This document shows, in pieces, positions 47,984 to 59,626 of a DNA stretch of 64,000 nt; the first letter of the stretch is position 1, and every line of letters begins with the position of its first letter. The DNA is taken from contig CP136066.1 in the NCBI GenBank assembly GCA_032622095.1, positions 91,471,319 to 91,535,318 on the forward strand. Reading direction: 5' to 3'. A program made the position numbers and the translations under genes. The notes under the pieces were generated by a model. The model saw only the letters and a program-made list of their open reading frames with translations. It was not told the DNA's origin and searched no databases. Origin of the DNA: Siphonodentalium dalli (taxonomy: Eukaryota > Mollusca > Scaphopoda > Gadilida > Siphonodentaliidae).

Positions 47984-48201
47984 CAGTAATGACCTAAATA
48001 ATCGACTCCTAACCACAGCAGAATTATGGGTAATTTTTCAGGATTTAGTTGGAAATATGGCTTGTTGCCATTCATCGGAAAGCTCTCAGTGATATGATTT
48101 TTTTTTCCGATGAATGGGAACAAGCCATATTTCTGACTAAATCCTGAAAAATTACCCATAATTCTGCTGTGGTTAGGAGTTGATTATTTAGGGCATTACT
48201 G
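47984..48201. mobile_element. Family A palindromic element
   Basis: TA-flanked foldback from CAGTAATGACC to GGGCATTACTG, with a central T-rich loop. Confidence 0.8.
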
Positions 48202-48429
48202 TATGCACATGAATATGATCTTTCTTCCTATGTGTATACGTATGTACATATACCTCTGTCATTTAGATTTTCGTGTTATTTTCCACAGATTTTTGGATTC
48301 AGGTTTGCTATTTTGTATCAGTTTAATTATGTTTCTCTGTTCTCTAACATTTTGAATTTCAACTAACATAGATTTTAGGTATTAAATAAAAATTAGGCAA
48401 AGGAAGCCTAACCATAACGAAATAGCATT

Positions 48430-48900
48430 GATAAGAATTATTCTCGCAATATTAATTCCACATGGCGGTTTCCACTCCGAAATACACATAATATTATTCG
48501 CTTTTTAATTTTTTCCGGTATCGAAATAGGTCGAATTAATATCTGAACTATCTTTCTACGAGCCTTCTGTAACCCAGAGACGCATTGAAGTAATGAAAAA
48601 CAAATACAACTATGTACACAGTGTTTGGGTCCCAAAAAAAACCCAGGCATTTTCATGACATGGAACAGAAAAAAGTGCTCTGTGTTAGTCTATTCCTGAT
48701 ATGGTAGAAATAAAAAGCGTTTGTCTGACTAATATGGTGAAAATTTTTAAATGGCTGTGACATTGGCAAGTGTTTTTTACAGAGCATATGATGCCAGTAT
48801 ATATTTTGTCAATTTTTGTGTATTTATCGACCTATCTTATCTCGTCCCTCCAAATTACATAGACAAAATTTGGAGCTTCGAATGAGCCATGTCTGTTTAT
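48430..48900. repeat. Dispersed repeat, uninterrupted copy
   Basis: Matches 56385-57310 over several blocks ('cgaaatacacata' / 'caaaatacacatt', 'ctgaacta', 'gagccatgtctgttta'). The copy at 56385 is interrupted by a family A element, so this one shows the empty site. Confidence 0.6.
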
Positions 48901-49107
48901 TTTAATTTGCATATTATTCGAGATGTTCAAATATGGTTTGGTTTGAGTTTCACGTGCACTAAGGTTGCTTTATGTGCATTTATAGATGATCAGCTCAAAA
49001 TCATAAATGGATGTTGTTTTCCAATAAAGCAGTGATCAGACAGCCGCGCTGCTGGTATTACCTTGTGTTGGCACATTAGTATGGCATGTTATGTTGTCAA
49101 CTTTTAA

Positions 49108-49321
49108 CCCCCTTTCTATAATAATTGGATTCTCGCACTCGGTATAAACATGAATACATTGAAATGGTTTATTATTTATCAGGAGGGGTTGTCAGGAAAA
49201 TTAGAAGATGACAGATAATATAAGTATAGAAGGAGTCTTATTTATTGGAGTTGTTGAACTTATTATCTGAACATTTCCTGAGGGATGACTTCTCGTCAAT
49301 GAGTATTTAGTTTAGAAATTG
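49108..49321. mobile_element. TTAA-flanked family C element
   Basis: TTAA at 49104-49107 and 49322-49325. It carries family C landmarks 'gttgaacttattatctgaac' and 'caatgagtatttagt'. Confidence 0.72.
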
Positions 49322-50442
49322 TTAAAAGTTACTGCTCACACGGGTGAATTGGATATTAATGCATGTCTTCCGATTGTAGCAGATATGTGTTGATATTTGG
49401 AATAAATGCAATATTGCCAACTATGCAATCTATCTTAGATGCAAAGTCCGAATTAACTCTCCCAACTTACTATTTCTTTGGCTTCGGGGGTAAAAAATAT
49501 TTGAATCAAGTCCAGGAACCCACCCATCAAAGCTCAGAGTGATCAGATATTGATTTTTGAAATTTGTTATTTCTCGATATGTGTACTTATTTGTGGCCTG
49601 GAAAAAAAGTTGTCAAACCGATGGTCTCTGCCAAAATTGCGGATGAAGATGGATAACTCTAAAATCAAGTGGTAATATGGCCAAATTTTGTGATACGCAA
49701 GTGATAATACGGCCATATTTCGTTGAACAACATGTTGATAAATAACATGTTTTTGGAAATTTTATACAATAGTTGACAGTAGTAGCATTTTGTTGTAACT
49801 AATCAATTCTGATAACTAAACCGTATTTTGAAGAAATGTTTTTGTTGTTGTTGCAACTTGATGATATAGGGACTGTCTGATTGGATTGAGTACCTTTAAA
49901 TCCCAACATCTAATAATCTTTATTCTAACAAATACAAGTCAAATTTCATCTATCGATTAAAAACAAGAATCACTATGGAAACGTCACATGAAATTTCAGT
50001 AACCGAATAATCTTATTTTACCTAGGCAATATTATTGCCTGGGCAATATTACTGCCTGGGCAAACATATATTGTCTCTGCTTTTACCTGGGTATTGCCTG
50101 GGCTAATTCCCAAGGCTGCTGTGGGCCACATTAAGGATAAAACCTAACAGATCCCTTAATATCTGAATACCCTTATAGTGTTATTGCCTATATTCCAGTT
50201 TCAATACAATGCACAATCTAACAGATGCGACAGATTCGCCTGAAAACGCCTGAACAGATATGGCTAGGCAAGCCTTGAAATAGTGTGTCTGTCATTTGCA
50301 GAATGAGGTCCCCAGAGGGTAATTTGGTGATGCCATTTTTCCGACTAAATCCTGAAAAGTTACCCATAATTCTGCTGTGGTTCAGGAGTCGCTTATTTAT
50401 GGCATTAATGTATAAAGATAATACTGAGAACAATGGTGTTAA

Positions 50443-50584
50443 CACTTCCATGACTGGAGCTTCCTGAAACGTTGTAAAAACCCTGTGCCAATGCATTCTC
50501 ATATATATATGAAGCTCCTTATGGGAGAATGCACTGGCACATGATCTTTAATGCTGCACCATCGCAGCTCCTGTCATAAAAGGG
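50443..50584. mobile_element. TTAA-flanked family B element
   Basis: 142 bp between TTAA at 50439-50442 and 50585-50588. A second, partial B element follows to about 50760. Confidence 0.68.
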
Positions 50585-52101
50585 TTAATGGAAAGGTTAG
50601 GGAGCCTCGCATATATATAAAGCGAATATATTGGCCTACCAATATTTGCCTTGACCTTGTAAACAAGGCATTCATTTATATATGCAAGTCTCCCATAAGA
50701 GAATACACTGGCACAGGATCTTTTAATGCTGCACCGGCACATCTCCTGCCATGGAAAGGTTAGAACTTTTATCTCTGGAGTATTGACCATGACTGATAAA
50801 AAACAATATTACCGTTGAAAAACGGCCAGAATCGAGAAAACAAGGTTTAGACAAGGTCTTTGAGCTTGGGGCAGATGAGTTACTGCATGGACATGCGATG
50901 AGTTACACGTATCCATTTTTGTTGTAGATAATACTATAGAAAGCGTCATGCATCAGAATTGAGAAGCATTCCTCCCAGCTCATTTCCACCTCCTAAATCC
51001 CACAACCTGTAATGTATTTGAAGTATAACAGTACATGAAAGTAAACAAAACGAATAAAACAAATAATGTCAGTGATGATGCATACTCCATTCAGACCTCA
51101 AAATATGGTGCTTTTCATATGCAGAATGAGGTCTAGCATCACTGAATTCACCCTCTGTGGTCCTCATTCTGCATGGTCTCATATGAAATATCTTCTCTGG
51201 AAAGTATTTAGAAACTTCTTAGAAAGTGATTTTACTTTTTTAGTTTAGTTTCTCTATATCCCCAAATTGGCAGACGACACAATGCATAATCAAGGTGCGC
51301 AATGGGTGCACATCACCATCTTTACCATCTATGAACCAAAATGTGTGTCTAGGTCTCCTATAGCAGATGAAGTCCCCAGAGGATGAATTTGTGTGATGCT
51401 AGCCCACTGTGTGGGGTATAGCATCACTACGTTCACCCTCTGGGGACCTCATTCTACAAATGGCCAGCACCATATATTGAGGCCTGACTCCATTAAAATT
51501 TAAAACGGTGATATTCAGCCACTTACAAATCACATTAATTTTCCTAACGGATATATTAGTGCGACATATTAAAGTCATGTGAAGCACCTCGGTAGGGTGA
51601 TCGAATAGAAATGGAGAATAATCTTGTTCATGTAGTAATTTTTTGAAATATTATATCCAAATAAACAATGCACACAGTTATTCTTATATATTAATTAAAT
51701 ACAGTGACTCGTGACAGCAAAATCATTTTCGTTAGTTTATCGCCGAGAGACGTGCCCCGAATAGAGTAGTAAATATTTACAATTGAGCATTGTTCAAACA
51801 ATGTTTTCTATGGAGTGGTATGGTCGATTTGCTTCAGATTTTCGCCAATGTTAGTAGAATGCTGCATTCCAGTTGGCATTTTCCGAATACTAACTTATCA
51901 ATTTCACACACCCGAACAAGTACATAATATGTCTTTAAGCACTGCTTTCTCCTCGGAGTTTTGTGGCGTCTTGCCGTTGAAAGTTCATTTACTACTTACG
52001 GAGATAATCAGTTGCTTGTGTGATTATTTCAGATTGAAAACTCTTTTGTTTCAACAAAACTCTAAGGAATATATTACTGAAACCACAATTCAAAGTTTTA
52101 A

Positions 52102-52360
52102 CCCTTCCATTACTGGATCTTCCTGAAATTTTGCGAAAACTATGTGCCAATGTGTTCTCTTATTTATGCAAGTCTCCCATAGGTAGCCTCGCATATATAA
52201 GAGAATACATTGGCCAAACAATATTTACCTTGATCTTGTAAGCAGTGCATTCTCTTATATATGCGATACTCCCTATGGGATGGGAGACTCGCGTATATAA
52301 GAGAATGCACTGGCACAGGATCTTTAATGAGGCACCAGCACAGCTCCCGTCATGAAAGTG
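52102..52360. mobile_element. TTAA-flanked family B element
   Basis: TTAA at 52098-52101 and 52361-52364. It has the standard two-hairpin layout around 'aacaatatttaccttgatc'. Confidence 0.75.
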
Positions 52361-52843
52361 TTAAGAGTGCTCATCTTTGCATATTCACTTGCTTAGGTAG
52401 CTGATACTCGGCCTCCATTTGGACTTTTCTAGAATTATAGCTGGCAGCAATTAATTCAATGAAGCTAATATTAAATGAATAATTCCATTGATTTTTTAAT
52501 TGTTGCCATTTTTCGTTTTGTTTACTTTCAATGTCCTTGTTGTCCTCCAAATCCAAATCTGTATGGGGTGCTTTCAGTGGCATTGTAACAAGCATTGATT
52601 GCAGGAAGGATGATGATGATGTCACAGTTAAGGAAGCAGACAAACCAAGGGGAACTACTCTATTTACAGTACAGAAATCAACACACTACAGTCTGCAGAA
52701 GTTACTTGTCAATAGTGTCTCATTTGCAGAATGAAGTCCCCAGAGGGAAAATTTAGTGATGCTATCCCGCCAAGTGGGCTAGTATCACCAAATTTACCCT
52801 CGGGGACCTCAATCTGTTTAGGCCTCATCTTCTGGGAAGTATC

Positions 52844-53160
52844 GGGGCCTCGGTGGCTCAGTCGGTAAGGGGTACAACTCCAAGCTGTTTTCGCGATCTA
52901 GCTCTGGCGATGAGGGTTCAAATCCACATGTTTCATTGTGGACTTTATAACTCAAAATCGTTATCTGGTGGAGTTGTCAGTTACTCGCTGATGGCCCGTG
53001 ATTGGCTACACATGGTCGATGAGATTATCAGCCACTGAAATCACTGTTAGATTCGCTGTAAGTGTGCGGATTTCCTCCACCACTAAAGCTGGCAATGTCG
53101 TGATATGGCCTTAGTTGCTGAAAGTGACATTAAACCCCAATCAATCAATCAATCAATCAG
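52844..53160 (+). mobile_element. tRNA-derived SINE nested in a family D repeat
   Basis: The head has polymerase III box A TGGCTCAGTCGG (52854-52865) and box B GGTTCAAATCC (52915-52925), spaced as in a tRNA gene. The body ends 'gctgaaagtgacattaaacc' with a (CAAT)n tail. SINEs with this kind of tail are common in molluscs and relatives. It splits a family D repeat: 'ggcctcatcttctgggaagt' on the left continues with 'tctataatctcaaattaaca' on the right, as in the uninterrupted copy near 14800. It is not a functional tRNA gene. Confidence 0.85.
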
Positions 53161-53535
53161 TCTATAATCTCAAATTAACATTGTTTTTAGTTACCTTTTC
53201 CCTTCTAGGAAGTTTCTATATACATGTACCTACATGTAATTTGCAGAATTCACTCTCTGGGAATCTCATTCTGGTCAACTACTATGGGAGACCAAGGATC
53301 AGATTGAAGCTTCCCCAGTTGAAGTTGGTGATGTTCAGTCTGTGGGTGATGTTCACCCACTGAGTCACCTTGATTACACATATAGAAACTGAACAGAAGG
53401 GAAAAAGTAACTAAAAACAAAGTTAATCTGAGACTATAGATACTTCCCAGAAGATGAGGCATAAAGCAGAATGAAGTCCCCCAGACGGTGAATTTGATGA
53501 TGCTAGCCCACTGTGCTGGCGAAATTGCAGTTGTA

Positions 53536-53746
53536 CAGTAATGCTCTAAGTAATTGACTTCTTAACCACAGCATAATTATGGGTAACTTTTCAGGATTTA
53601 GTCGGAAATATGGCTTGTTGCCATTCATCGGAAAGCTCTCGGGAGAGCTTTCCGATGAATGGCAACAAGCCATATTTCCGACTAAATCCTGAAAGGTTAC
53701 CCATAATTCTGCTGTGGTTAAGAAGTCAATTACTTAGAGCATTACT
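53536..53746. mobile_element. Family A palindromic element, near-perfect
   Basis: 211 bp between TA dinucleotides. The two arms meet at 'agctctcgggagagct', leaving almost no loop. It is one of the most symmetric copies. Confidence 0.85.
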
Positions 53747-53932
53747 GTAAGCATGATCATAAAACATTTAGAAATCATGCTCGGGTACATCAAACTTGCT
53801 AAATTAGAAATTAGAAAATGATTGCAATTGAAAACATGTGCATGTTCAAAGAGTCTTCATGTGAGTTTGATTAATATTGTTTTAAATTTTGCATGGACTT
53901 TACATCAATAACAGGCATGATGCATGGGTTAA

Positions 53933-54156
53933 CCCTTTCGTGACAGGTGGTTACAGAATTTTTGCGAAAACCCTGTGCCAATGCGTTCTCTTATATATGC
54001 GAGGTGCCATATGGGCGAATGCAGTGGCCTAAAAATATTTTACTTGATATTGTAAGCCAGTGCATTCTCTTATATATGCGAGTCTCCCATATATAAGAGA
54101 ATGCACTGGCACATGGTATTTAATGCTGCACTAGCACAGCTCCTGTCATGAAAGGG
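53933..54156. mobile_element. TTAA-flanked family B element
   Basis: TTAA at 53929-53932 and 54157-54160. Ends 'ccctttcgtgacagg' and 'cctgtcatgaaaggg' are inverted repeats with one mismatch. Confidence 0.8.
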
Positions 54157-54309
54157 TTAAAGATATTTTCAGGGTTCCAGGCTCATTTTTGTGAAACCTA
54201 TTTTACTTTTTATTTAGATTCAACAGTATAAAATACATTAAACATGTTTGGAACAGGAATTGCTCCATGAATGAACCAATTGTGTTTGATATTGAATGTT
54301 ATATATAGA

Positions 54310-54860
54310 GGATCTTAACAAGTTATGTTGGGATATAATATTTTATGAAACGAGTTTGATAAATTTGGTTCACAACAAGTCGTAGACAAGTTTCATAAAA
54401 TCTTATATCCCAACTTAACGAGTTGAAAATATTGTATATCACGTGAAAAAAACTAGAGCTTTATCCCTTATTAACAAATCAAAATCCTTAAATGAAGCCG
54501 CAAATTGCCAACATTTTAATACAGAGTTGGCTGAGGCGCTTCATAACCATATACGACAGTAGTGCCTGCTCTGGCCGGTGACGTTAAATGTAGCCCCCCA
54601 ATTTGCCTCTTTGTTTTTGTGTCTATTTTCGTTAGTGCAACAATAATTTAACCTGAATGAACAAAAATCATTTTGAACTTACTTGTCTAATGTTGACTGG
54701 TCTTTATGGTGATATATTTAGAGGATATTTCTTGGTTTGATTGATATTAGGCCCGATATCAGCCCGAGGTAACCTCATAGCAGCCTGAGACCGAAGGTCA
54801 TAATGCTGATATGAGGTTACTACCGAGGACTGATATCAGTCCAATAATTTCAAACAAACC
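54310..54860. repeat. Two long palindromes
   Basis: 54328-54420 has arms with 'gttgggatataa' and 'ttatatcccaac'. 54735-54855 has arms with 'tttgattgatattagg' and 'gatatgaggttac'. Between them (54430-54730) nothing is recognised. Confidence 0.6.
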
Positions 54861-54949
54861 ATGTAGTATACTATTTATTAATTAGATCGCCTCTTAGTTA
54901 GTAACTGGATTTTACTCGTTACATGACTATTATCTTCTGCATACCATAC

Positions 54950-55110
54950 AGGCTACATTCCTCATCCCATTGTCACCAGAATTCAAACCATTCTTCAGGG
55001 AGACCACTTGATTGGATTTTTTATTTAAATTTTTTCAAAAATCTGGCTGCCAGTGGCCATCTTGGATTTCACATTTGAATCCATCTGCACACCCTGCACA
55101 TCATGGAAGC
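54950..55110. repeat. Dispersed repeat with GGCCATCTTGGATTT core
   Basis: Contains 'ctgccagtggccatcttgga' and 'tgcacaccctgcacatcatg', matching the tandem units at 61680-62330. It lies just upstream of exon E5. Confidence 0.6.
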
Positions 55111-55282
55111 GTGGTGACATATTTACGAGCTTTGTCACTGACAACATGCCCCATTCAAAATTAGACCAGATACTGATGCTGTTGAATAAAAAAAAGTTAA
55201 CATCTCTCGGCCAATCAGAATGCATATTTCAGAGATAAATACTTAACTTGAATTACAATGTTTCTTTCTCTGATAATTCCAG

Positions 55283-56038
55283 ATCGTGTCCCAGGTGCCA
55301 TCAAATCGTTGACTTTTGATCACCTCGAGGTTGGTTACATGATGCGAGACAATAACGAGTTGGGCCGACACATTCCATTTGTCGGATCCATGCAGAATTT
55401 TGTCTTCAACAAAAACGAGTTCTTTGAAATGGCGAAATCAGAAACCATCGACAACATAGAGGTTACAGCAAGATTTGATTCTCACGAACCCGTCATTAGA
55501 AATCCAGTGACCTTCAAATCCATTCATTCCTATGCAACGCTCACGACACTAAATGCTTACGATGATTTTTACATCAAATTCTTCTTTAAAACAACTCAGG
55601 ATGATGGATTATTGTTCTACAATAGTGGTAAAGAGAGCGATTTCTTTGCTATAGAATTGAATCGCGGCTTCTTGTTCTATGTTTATAATATGGGGGCGGG
55701 ATCACAGTCAATCCAAGTCAACACGCTGAAGCCAGTAAATGATAATAAATGGCATGAAGTCTCACTGCAGCGGATTTATGATGACCAGCAGTTAATACGC
55801 GTCGATAGCTACTCGCCGACAGTGGATCATATGAAGGGCAATGCACGACATTTTGATCTTGAAGGACCTCTCTATGTGGGCGGAGTTAAGAAGACAATGT
55901 ACTACTCATTGCCGAAGCTCATCCAATCACATAATGGTTACCAAGGCTGCATGGGATCTTTTGATTTCAATGAGTTCCAGGCCGATCTGATGACAAATGC
56001 TCTCAGCAGAGCACCGACCGTCGTTGAGGGATGTAATG
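55283..56038 (+). CDS. NRXN: Alpha-neurexin exon E5: end of LNS4 and all of LNS5
   Basis: A 756-bp exon, phase 1 to phase 1, with acceptor ataattccag|at and donor aatg|gtaaga. The first ~70 residues finish LNS4 (SLTFDHLEVGYM, then HIPFVGSMQNFVFN). LNS5 follows from NPVTFKSIHSYATLTTLNAY through FKTTQDDGLLFYNSGKESDF, LKPVNDNKWHEVSLQR, DLEGPLYVGGV and NGYQGCMGSFDFN to VVEGCNG. LNS5 keeps its two disulphide cysteines. LNS4 lacks the two cysteines that vertebrate LNS4 has shortly after the GHLSGL-like strand. That comparison is from memory. The open frame continues a little past the donor into the intron. Confidence 0.94.
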
Positions 56039-56117
56039 GTAAGAATAGGGGAAATGTATGGACAAATCATCAAATAAAGGGTATTTGAGAATTGATCCAT
56101 ATTTCAATTGTAATGTA

Positions 56118-56324
56118 CAGTAATGTCCTAAATAATCGACTCCTTAACCACAGCATAATTATGGGTAATTTTTCAGGATTTAGTCGGAAATATGGCTTGT
56201 TGCCATTCATCGGAAAGCTGAGAGCTTTCCGATGAATGGCAACAAGCCATATTTCTGACTAAATCCTGAAAAATTACCCATAATTCTGCTGTGGTTAAGG
56301 AATCGATTATTTAGGGCATTACTG
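56118..56324. mobile_element. Family A palindromic element 80 bp after the E5 donor
   Basis: TA-flanked foldback from CAGTAATGTCC to GGGCATTACTG. The arms meet at 'gaaagctgagagctttc'. Confidence 0.82.
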
Positions 56325-56494
56325 TAACTCTTGTTTTGATTAACCCTTTTGATGACGGGAGTTGCTATGATACAGCATTTCAGCCACATGGCACTTTGCG
56401 CTCCAAAATACACATTCTAATATTAGCTTTTGAATTTTCTCCCCCATCGAAATAGATCAATAAATACCTGAACTACCTTTATGTGAGCATTATA

Positions 56495-56823
56495 CAGTAA
56501 TGCCCTAAATAATCAAGTCCTAAATAAGCGACTCCTTAACCACAGCTGAATTATGGGTAATTTTTCAGGATTTAGTCGGAAATATGGCTTGTTGCCATTT
56601 ATCGGAAAGCTCTTAGTGAGAGCTTGCCAATGAATGGCAACAAGCCATATTTCTCACTGAGACAAATTGTTATTTGCTTGATTATTTCGCCGCAAGAATT
56701 ACAGTAATGCCCTAAATATGAGAGCTTTCCGATGAATGGCAACAAGCCATATTTCCGACTAAATCCTGAAAAATTCCCCATAATTCTGCTGTGGTTAAGG
56801 AGTCGATTATTAGGGCATTACTG
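56495..56823. mobile_element. Rearranged family A element
   Basis: Starts after TA with CAGTAATGCCC and ends GGGCATTACTG before TA. It has a repeated start ('ccctaaataatcaagtccta' then another 'aataagcgactcc') and an internal partial copy starting near 56700, so it may be two copies, one inside the other. Confidence 0.7.
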
Positions 56824-58124
56824 TATGTCCCAGACAGATGCATTGAAGTCATAAAAAAAAGAACTTCGAACACGAAGATCGGGGTCCCAATCAAATATTA
56901 CAATATTTGTATTCATTACAATTCGAAAACGGAAAAATGTGTGACTTCCGGAAAAGGGATAATTGCATTATCTTAACGTGAAGCAATTTAAAAACTTCTC
57001 ACACTGCTTTCTCTTTGTTTTAATCGTCAAAATGATGTAATATCATAAACGTTTCAGAACAAAGACAGCTGTAGTTGTTCATCCCATGGTTTACATGTGC
57101 AATCTTATGTGACCGCTGATTAAAACATCTGAGCCAACACAAACGAAACGATCTCAAATTTGTTTCTAAAAATATAAGAAACAAAACATGTATTTTCTAC
57201 TTTGATATCTTTGAAATCTTCCGCTTATGTATGTTTTGTCTTACCAAATTATGTATACATAAATTATGGGGTTCAAAGGAGCCATGTCTGTTTATAATAG
57301 AGGAGACAACAGTAATCAGGTAAGACTATTTTGCTCTGTGGCAGTCATCTGCCAATTTGGGGATATAGAGAAACTAAACTAAAAAAGAAATAGAATCTAA
57401 GTTTCTATAGAAATTTGATAATAAAGCAACTTTCCAGAGAAGATGAGGCCTAAGCAGAATGATGCTGGACGCTATGTGGGATAGCATAACTAAATTCACC
57501 CTCTGTGAATCTCATTCTGCAAATGACAGGCACCTTATTCTCAGACTTGACCCTAAAGGTCAAATATAAATAAATTACTAGATTCTCATCGAAGTTTTTT
57601 GGAAAATTTGGGGCGGGCGTGCAAATTTAATTTTTTATATTTGATTCTTTAACTCTTTCTATACTAAATACTCATTGACAAGTAGTTCCCTTAGGAAATG
57701 TTCAGATATTAAGTTCAACAAACGACCATAGGCCATTTGTTGAACCTATTATTTGAACATATGTATCTTTAATATAAACTTGTTGTAGAAATAAATTGAT
57801 CACTCTATAGTTTGTTTAGACAGAGCCTGAAATACATTGAACATGGATTAGGCAAATGAGGATACAGCTAGGAATTATACACTTTTTTTATTTTCGATCA
57901 TAACTTTGGTTATATTTTACATGTACTTCTTTCTAAAAAGGACCATCTATTTTTTTCTAAAATGAACAACGGGGATAATAATGTCAATGATAAAGTGCTG
58001 GGGGATAGTTTAGCGTTTTGTAAAAATTATCCATAGCAATCTCAGTGCAGAAATATTTCACATATGTGGGTCATTTGTGGGTCATTTGGGTTCTTAACTT
58101 ATGTGCTACTGATTATTTATACAG

Positions 58125-58244
58125 GCCCGAAAGTGAAATGTGTGGACAATTCATGTGAAAACAGCGGGAAGTGTGTTCAGCAGTGGAGTACGTTCTCATG
58201 TGACTGTGATATGACGTCGTACACAGGAGAAAAATGCACAAAAC
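58125..58244 (+). CDS. NRXN: Alpha-neurexin exon E6: EGF-C
   Basis: A 120-bp exon, phase 1 to phase 1, encoding exactly one EGF module: CVDNSCENSGKCVQQW then CDCDMTSYTGEKC. It has six cysteines, and its CVQQW and CDC-MTSY-G features match the third EGF repeat of neurexins. Acceptor tttatacag|gc, donor aaac|gtaagt. A one-module exon with symmetric phases could in principle be skipped without a frameshift. Confidence 0.95.
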
Positions 58245-58570
58245 GTAAGTAGGCAAATACAAAAAGTGGGATTTTAGCCTATGCATGCTACAAGTTGTGG
58301 TAAAACTGTTGCCATGATGGAGGATACCACCTCCCTTTTTTGTAAGCCGGATTCCGGGTGTTTTGGAGCTGTACACAATATTCTATTTAGGATTCCAACC
58401 GCATTATAAACTGGATCCAGTTTACAGCAAAAACCAATAATTCAGTCATTTTACTTCATATTCGCTTTCCAAATTAAGTAAATATATAGATATTAACTTT
58501 TATTATATGCTAAGCTATGATAAAACAGTATTTTTGCATCAGATAAAAACCGTTATCCGTCTAGTGAGAT

Positions 58571-59626
58571 TAATATTATCCATCATGACCTGGGGTGTGG
58601 GATGGAAAAATCTCACCCGAGGGGCCAGATATTTGGGCCGGACACGAGGCTTGCCGAGTGTCCGGACCAAATATCTGGCCCCGAGGGTGAGATTTTTCCA
58701 TCACACACCCCAGGTCATGATGGATCATTTTTCTCCCAACCCAAGAGCCACATTCCGATTTTTTGTTTTATACCAATCTTTGGCACTTTCCAGTAGCTTC
58801 GTAACGGTATATCTGGGGAGAAATCTGATGCGATATTCGTGATTAACTGGGATGATGTCGGTATATACCAAAGGTATATACTCTATAAACAAAGCGCGTT
58901 ACCCGTGCGCCCAGGGTTAATACGTTAGAGTGAAATCGACACGGTCTTGTGAAAAGGACATGGATACGTCACATCGTTGCACCTGCATAAATTCCGAGAA
59001 ACGCGCGTATTGATATGAAGTATGTACAACTGGACTAATCGTGTTTGTCATCGGAAATGACCATATCGATACCATTTAGAAAAGGAAACATGTGAATATT
59101 TGACAGACGCGTTCCACGATTTATTGCAACGATGACAACTGTTCGAATGTGGAATTATTTCGTTCGTCATTTGTGAAGCGGCTATTGTTTACCTGTTACG
59201 AAATGTGCCAGTGGTACCAGTTTCGCTTGGGGTCTTCCGTTTTATGGAATATGTTCGCAAATTAGTCGTTTATATCTCATGTTATATATGCAACTCTGTG
59301 TCTGCAAGTGAGGTTATGTTGAAGGTTTTTCGTGATTAACAGTTGAGACTTATCTCCATTTGTATTTGCGTCCACGAATTCGTCCGTATTTATTTACTTG
59401 AAACGTGAAGCGTAACTGGTTGCATGGTCGCCATTGTTTTTATCTGTTTTAATTCACACAAAACATGATGATGGATAGTTAAATTAGTTCCGGCTCTTAA
59501 TTAAATAGGTAAATCAGTCACGTGGGTGGTGTGAGATAGATGGTCACGTGTTATGCGAGACAGGGAAATCTCACCCAGCTATCTCACACTGACTGCCTGT
59601 GCTAAAGTGTTTAGGGGGTGGGAGAA
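58571..59626. repeat. 1.06-kb tandem duplication, unit 1
   Basis: Begins with a 150-bp foldback (58576-58728: 'ccatcatgacctggggtgtg', 'gggccagatatttgg' and inverses, centre 'cgaggcttgccgag'). It then runs through unique sequence to an inverted 'gtgtgagatag' / 'ctatctcacac' block near its end. It encodes nothing recognised. Confidence 0.88.

Larger units (their letters stand above)
43261..55282 (+). other. NRXN: Neurexin intron E4-E5
   Basis: 12 kb, or part of a 20.2-kb intron if E4 is skipped. It contains many of the elements listed separately: 43323-43768, 44399-44790, the minisatellite, 47237-47804, 47984-48201, 52102-52360, the SINE and 53933-54156. It also holds B elements at 45272-45505 and 50443-50760, an inverted dispersed repeat at 49455-49900, and palindromes near 54310-54430 and 54740-54860. 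48210-48430 and 48900-49100 hold nothing recognised. Confidence 0.65.
56039..58124 (+). other. NRXN: Neurexin intron E5-E6
   Basis: 2.1 kb. Contains family A palindromes at 56118-56324 and 56495-56823, the dispersed repeat 56385-57310, a family D fragment (57340-57555) and half a family C element (57655-57760). 57770-58124 shows nothing recognised. Confidence 0.65.

Noticed and set aside
52844-52930. tRNA gene
   Set aside because: The A and B boxes are present, but the sequence does not fold into a full tRNA and continues into a SINE body with a (CAAT)n tail.
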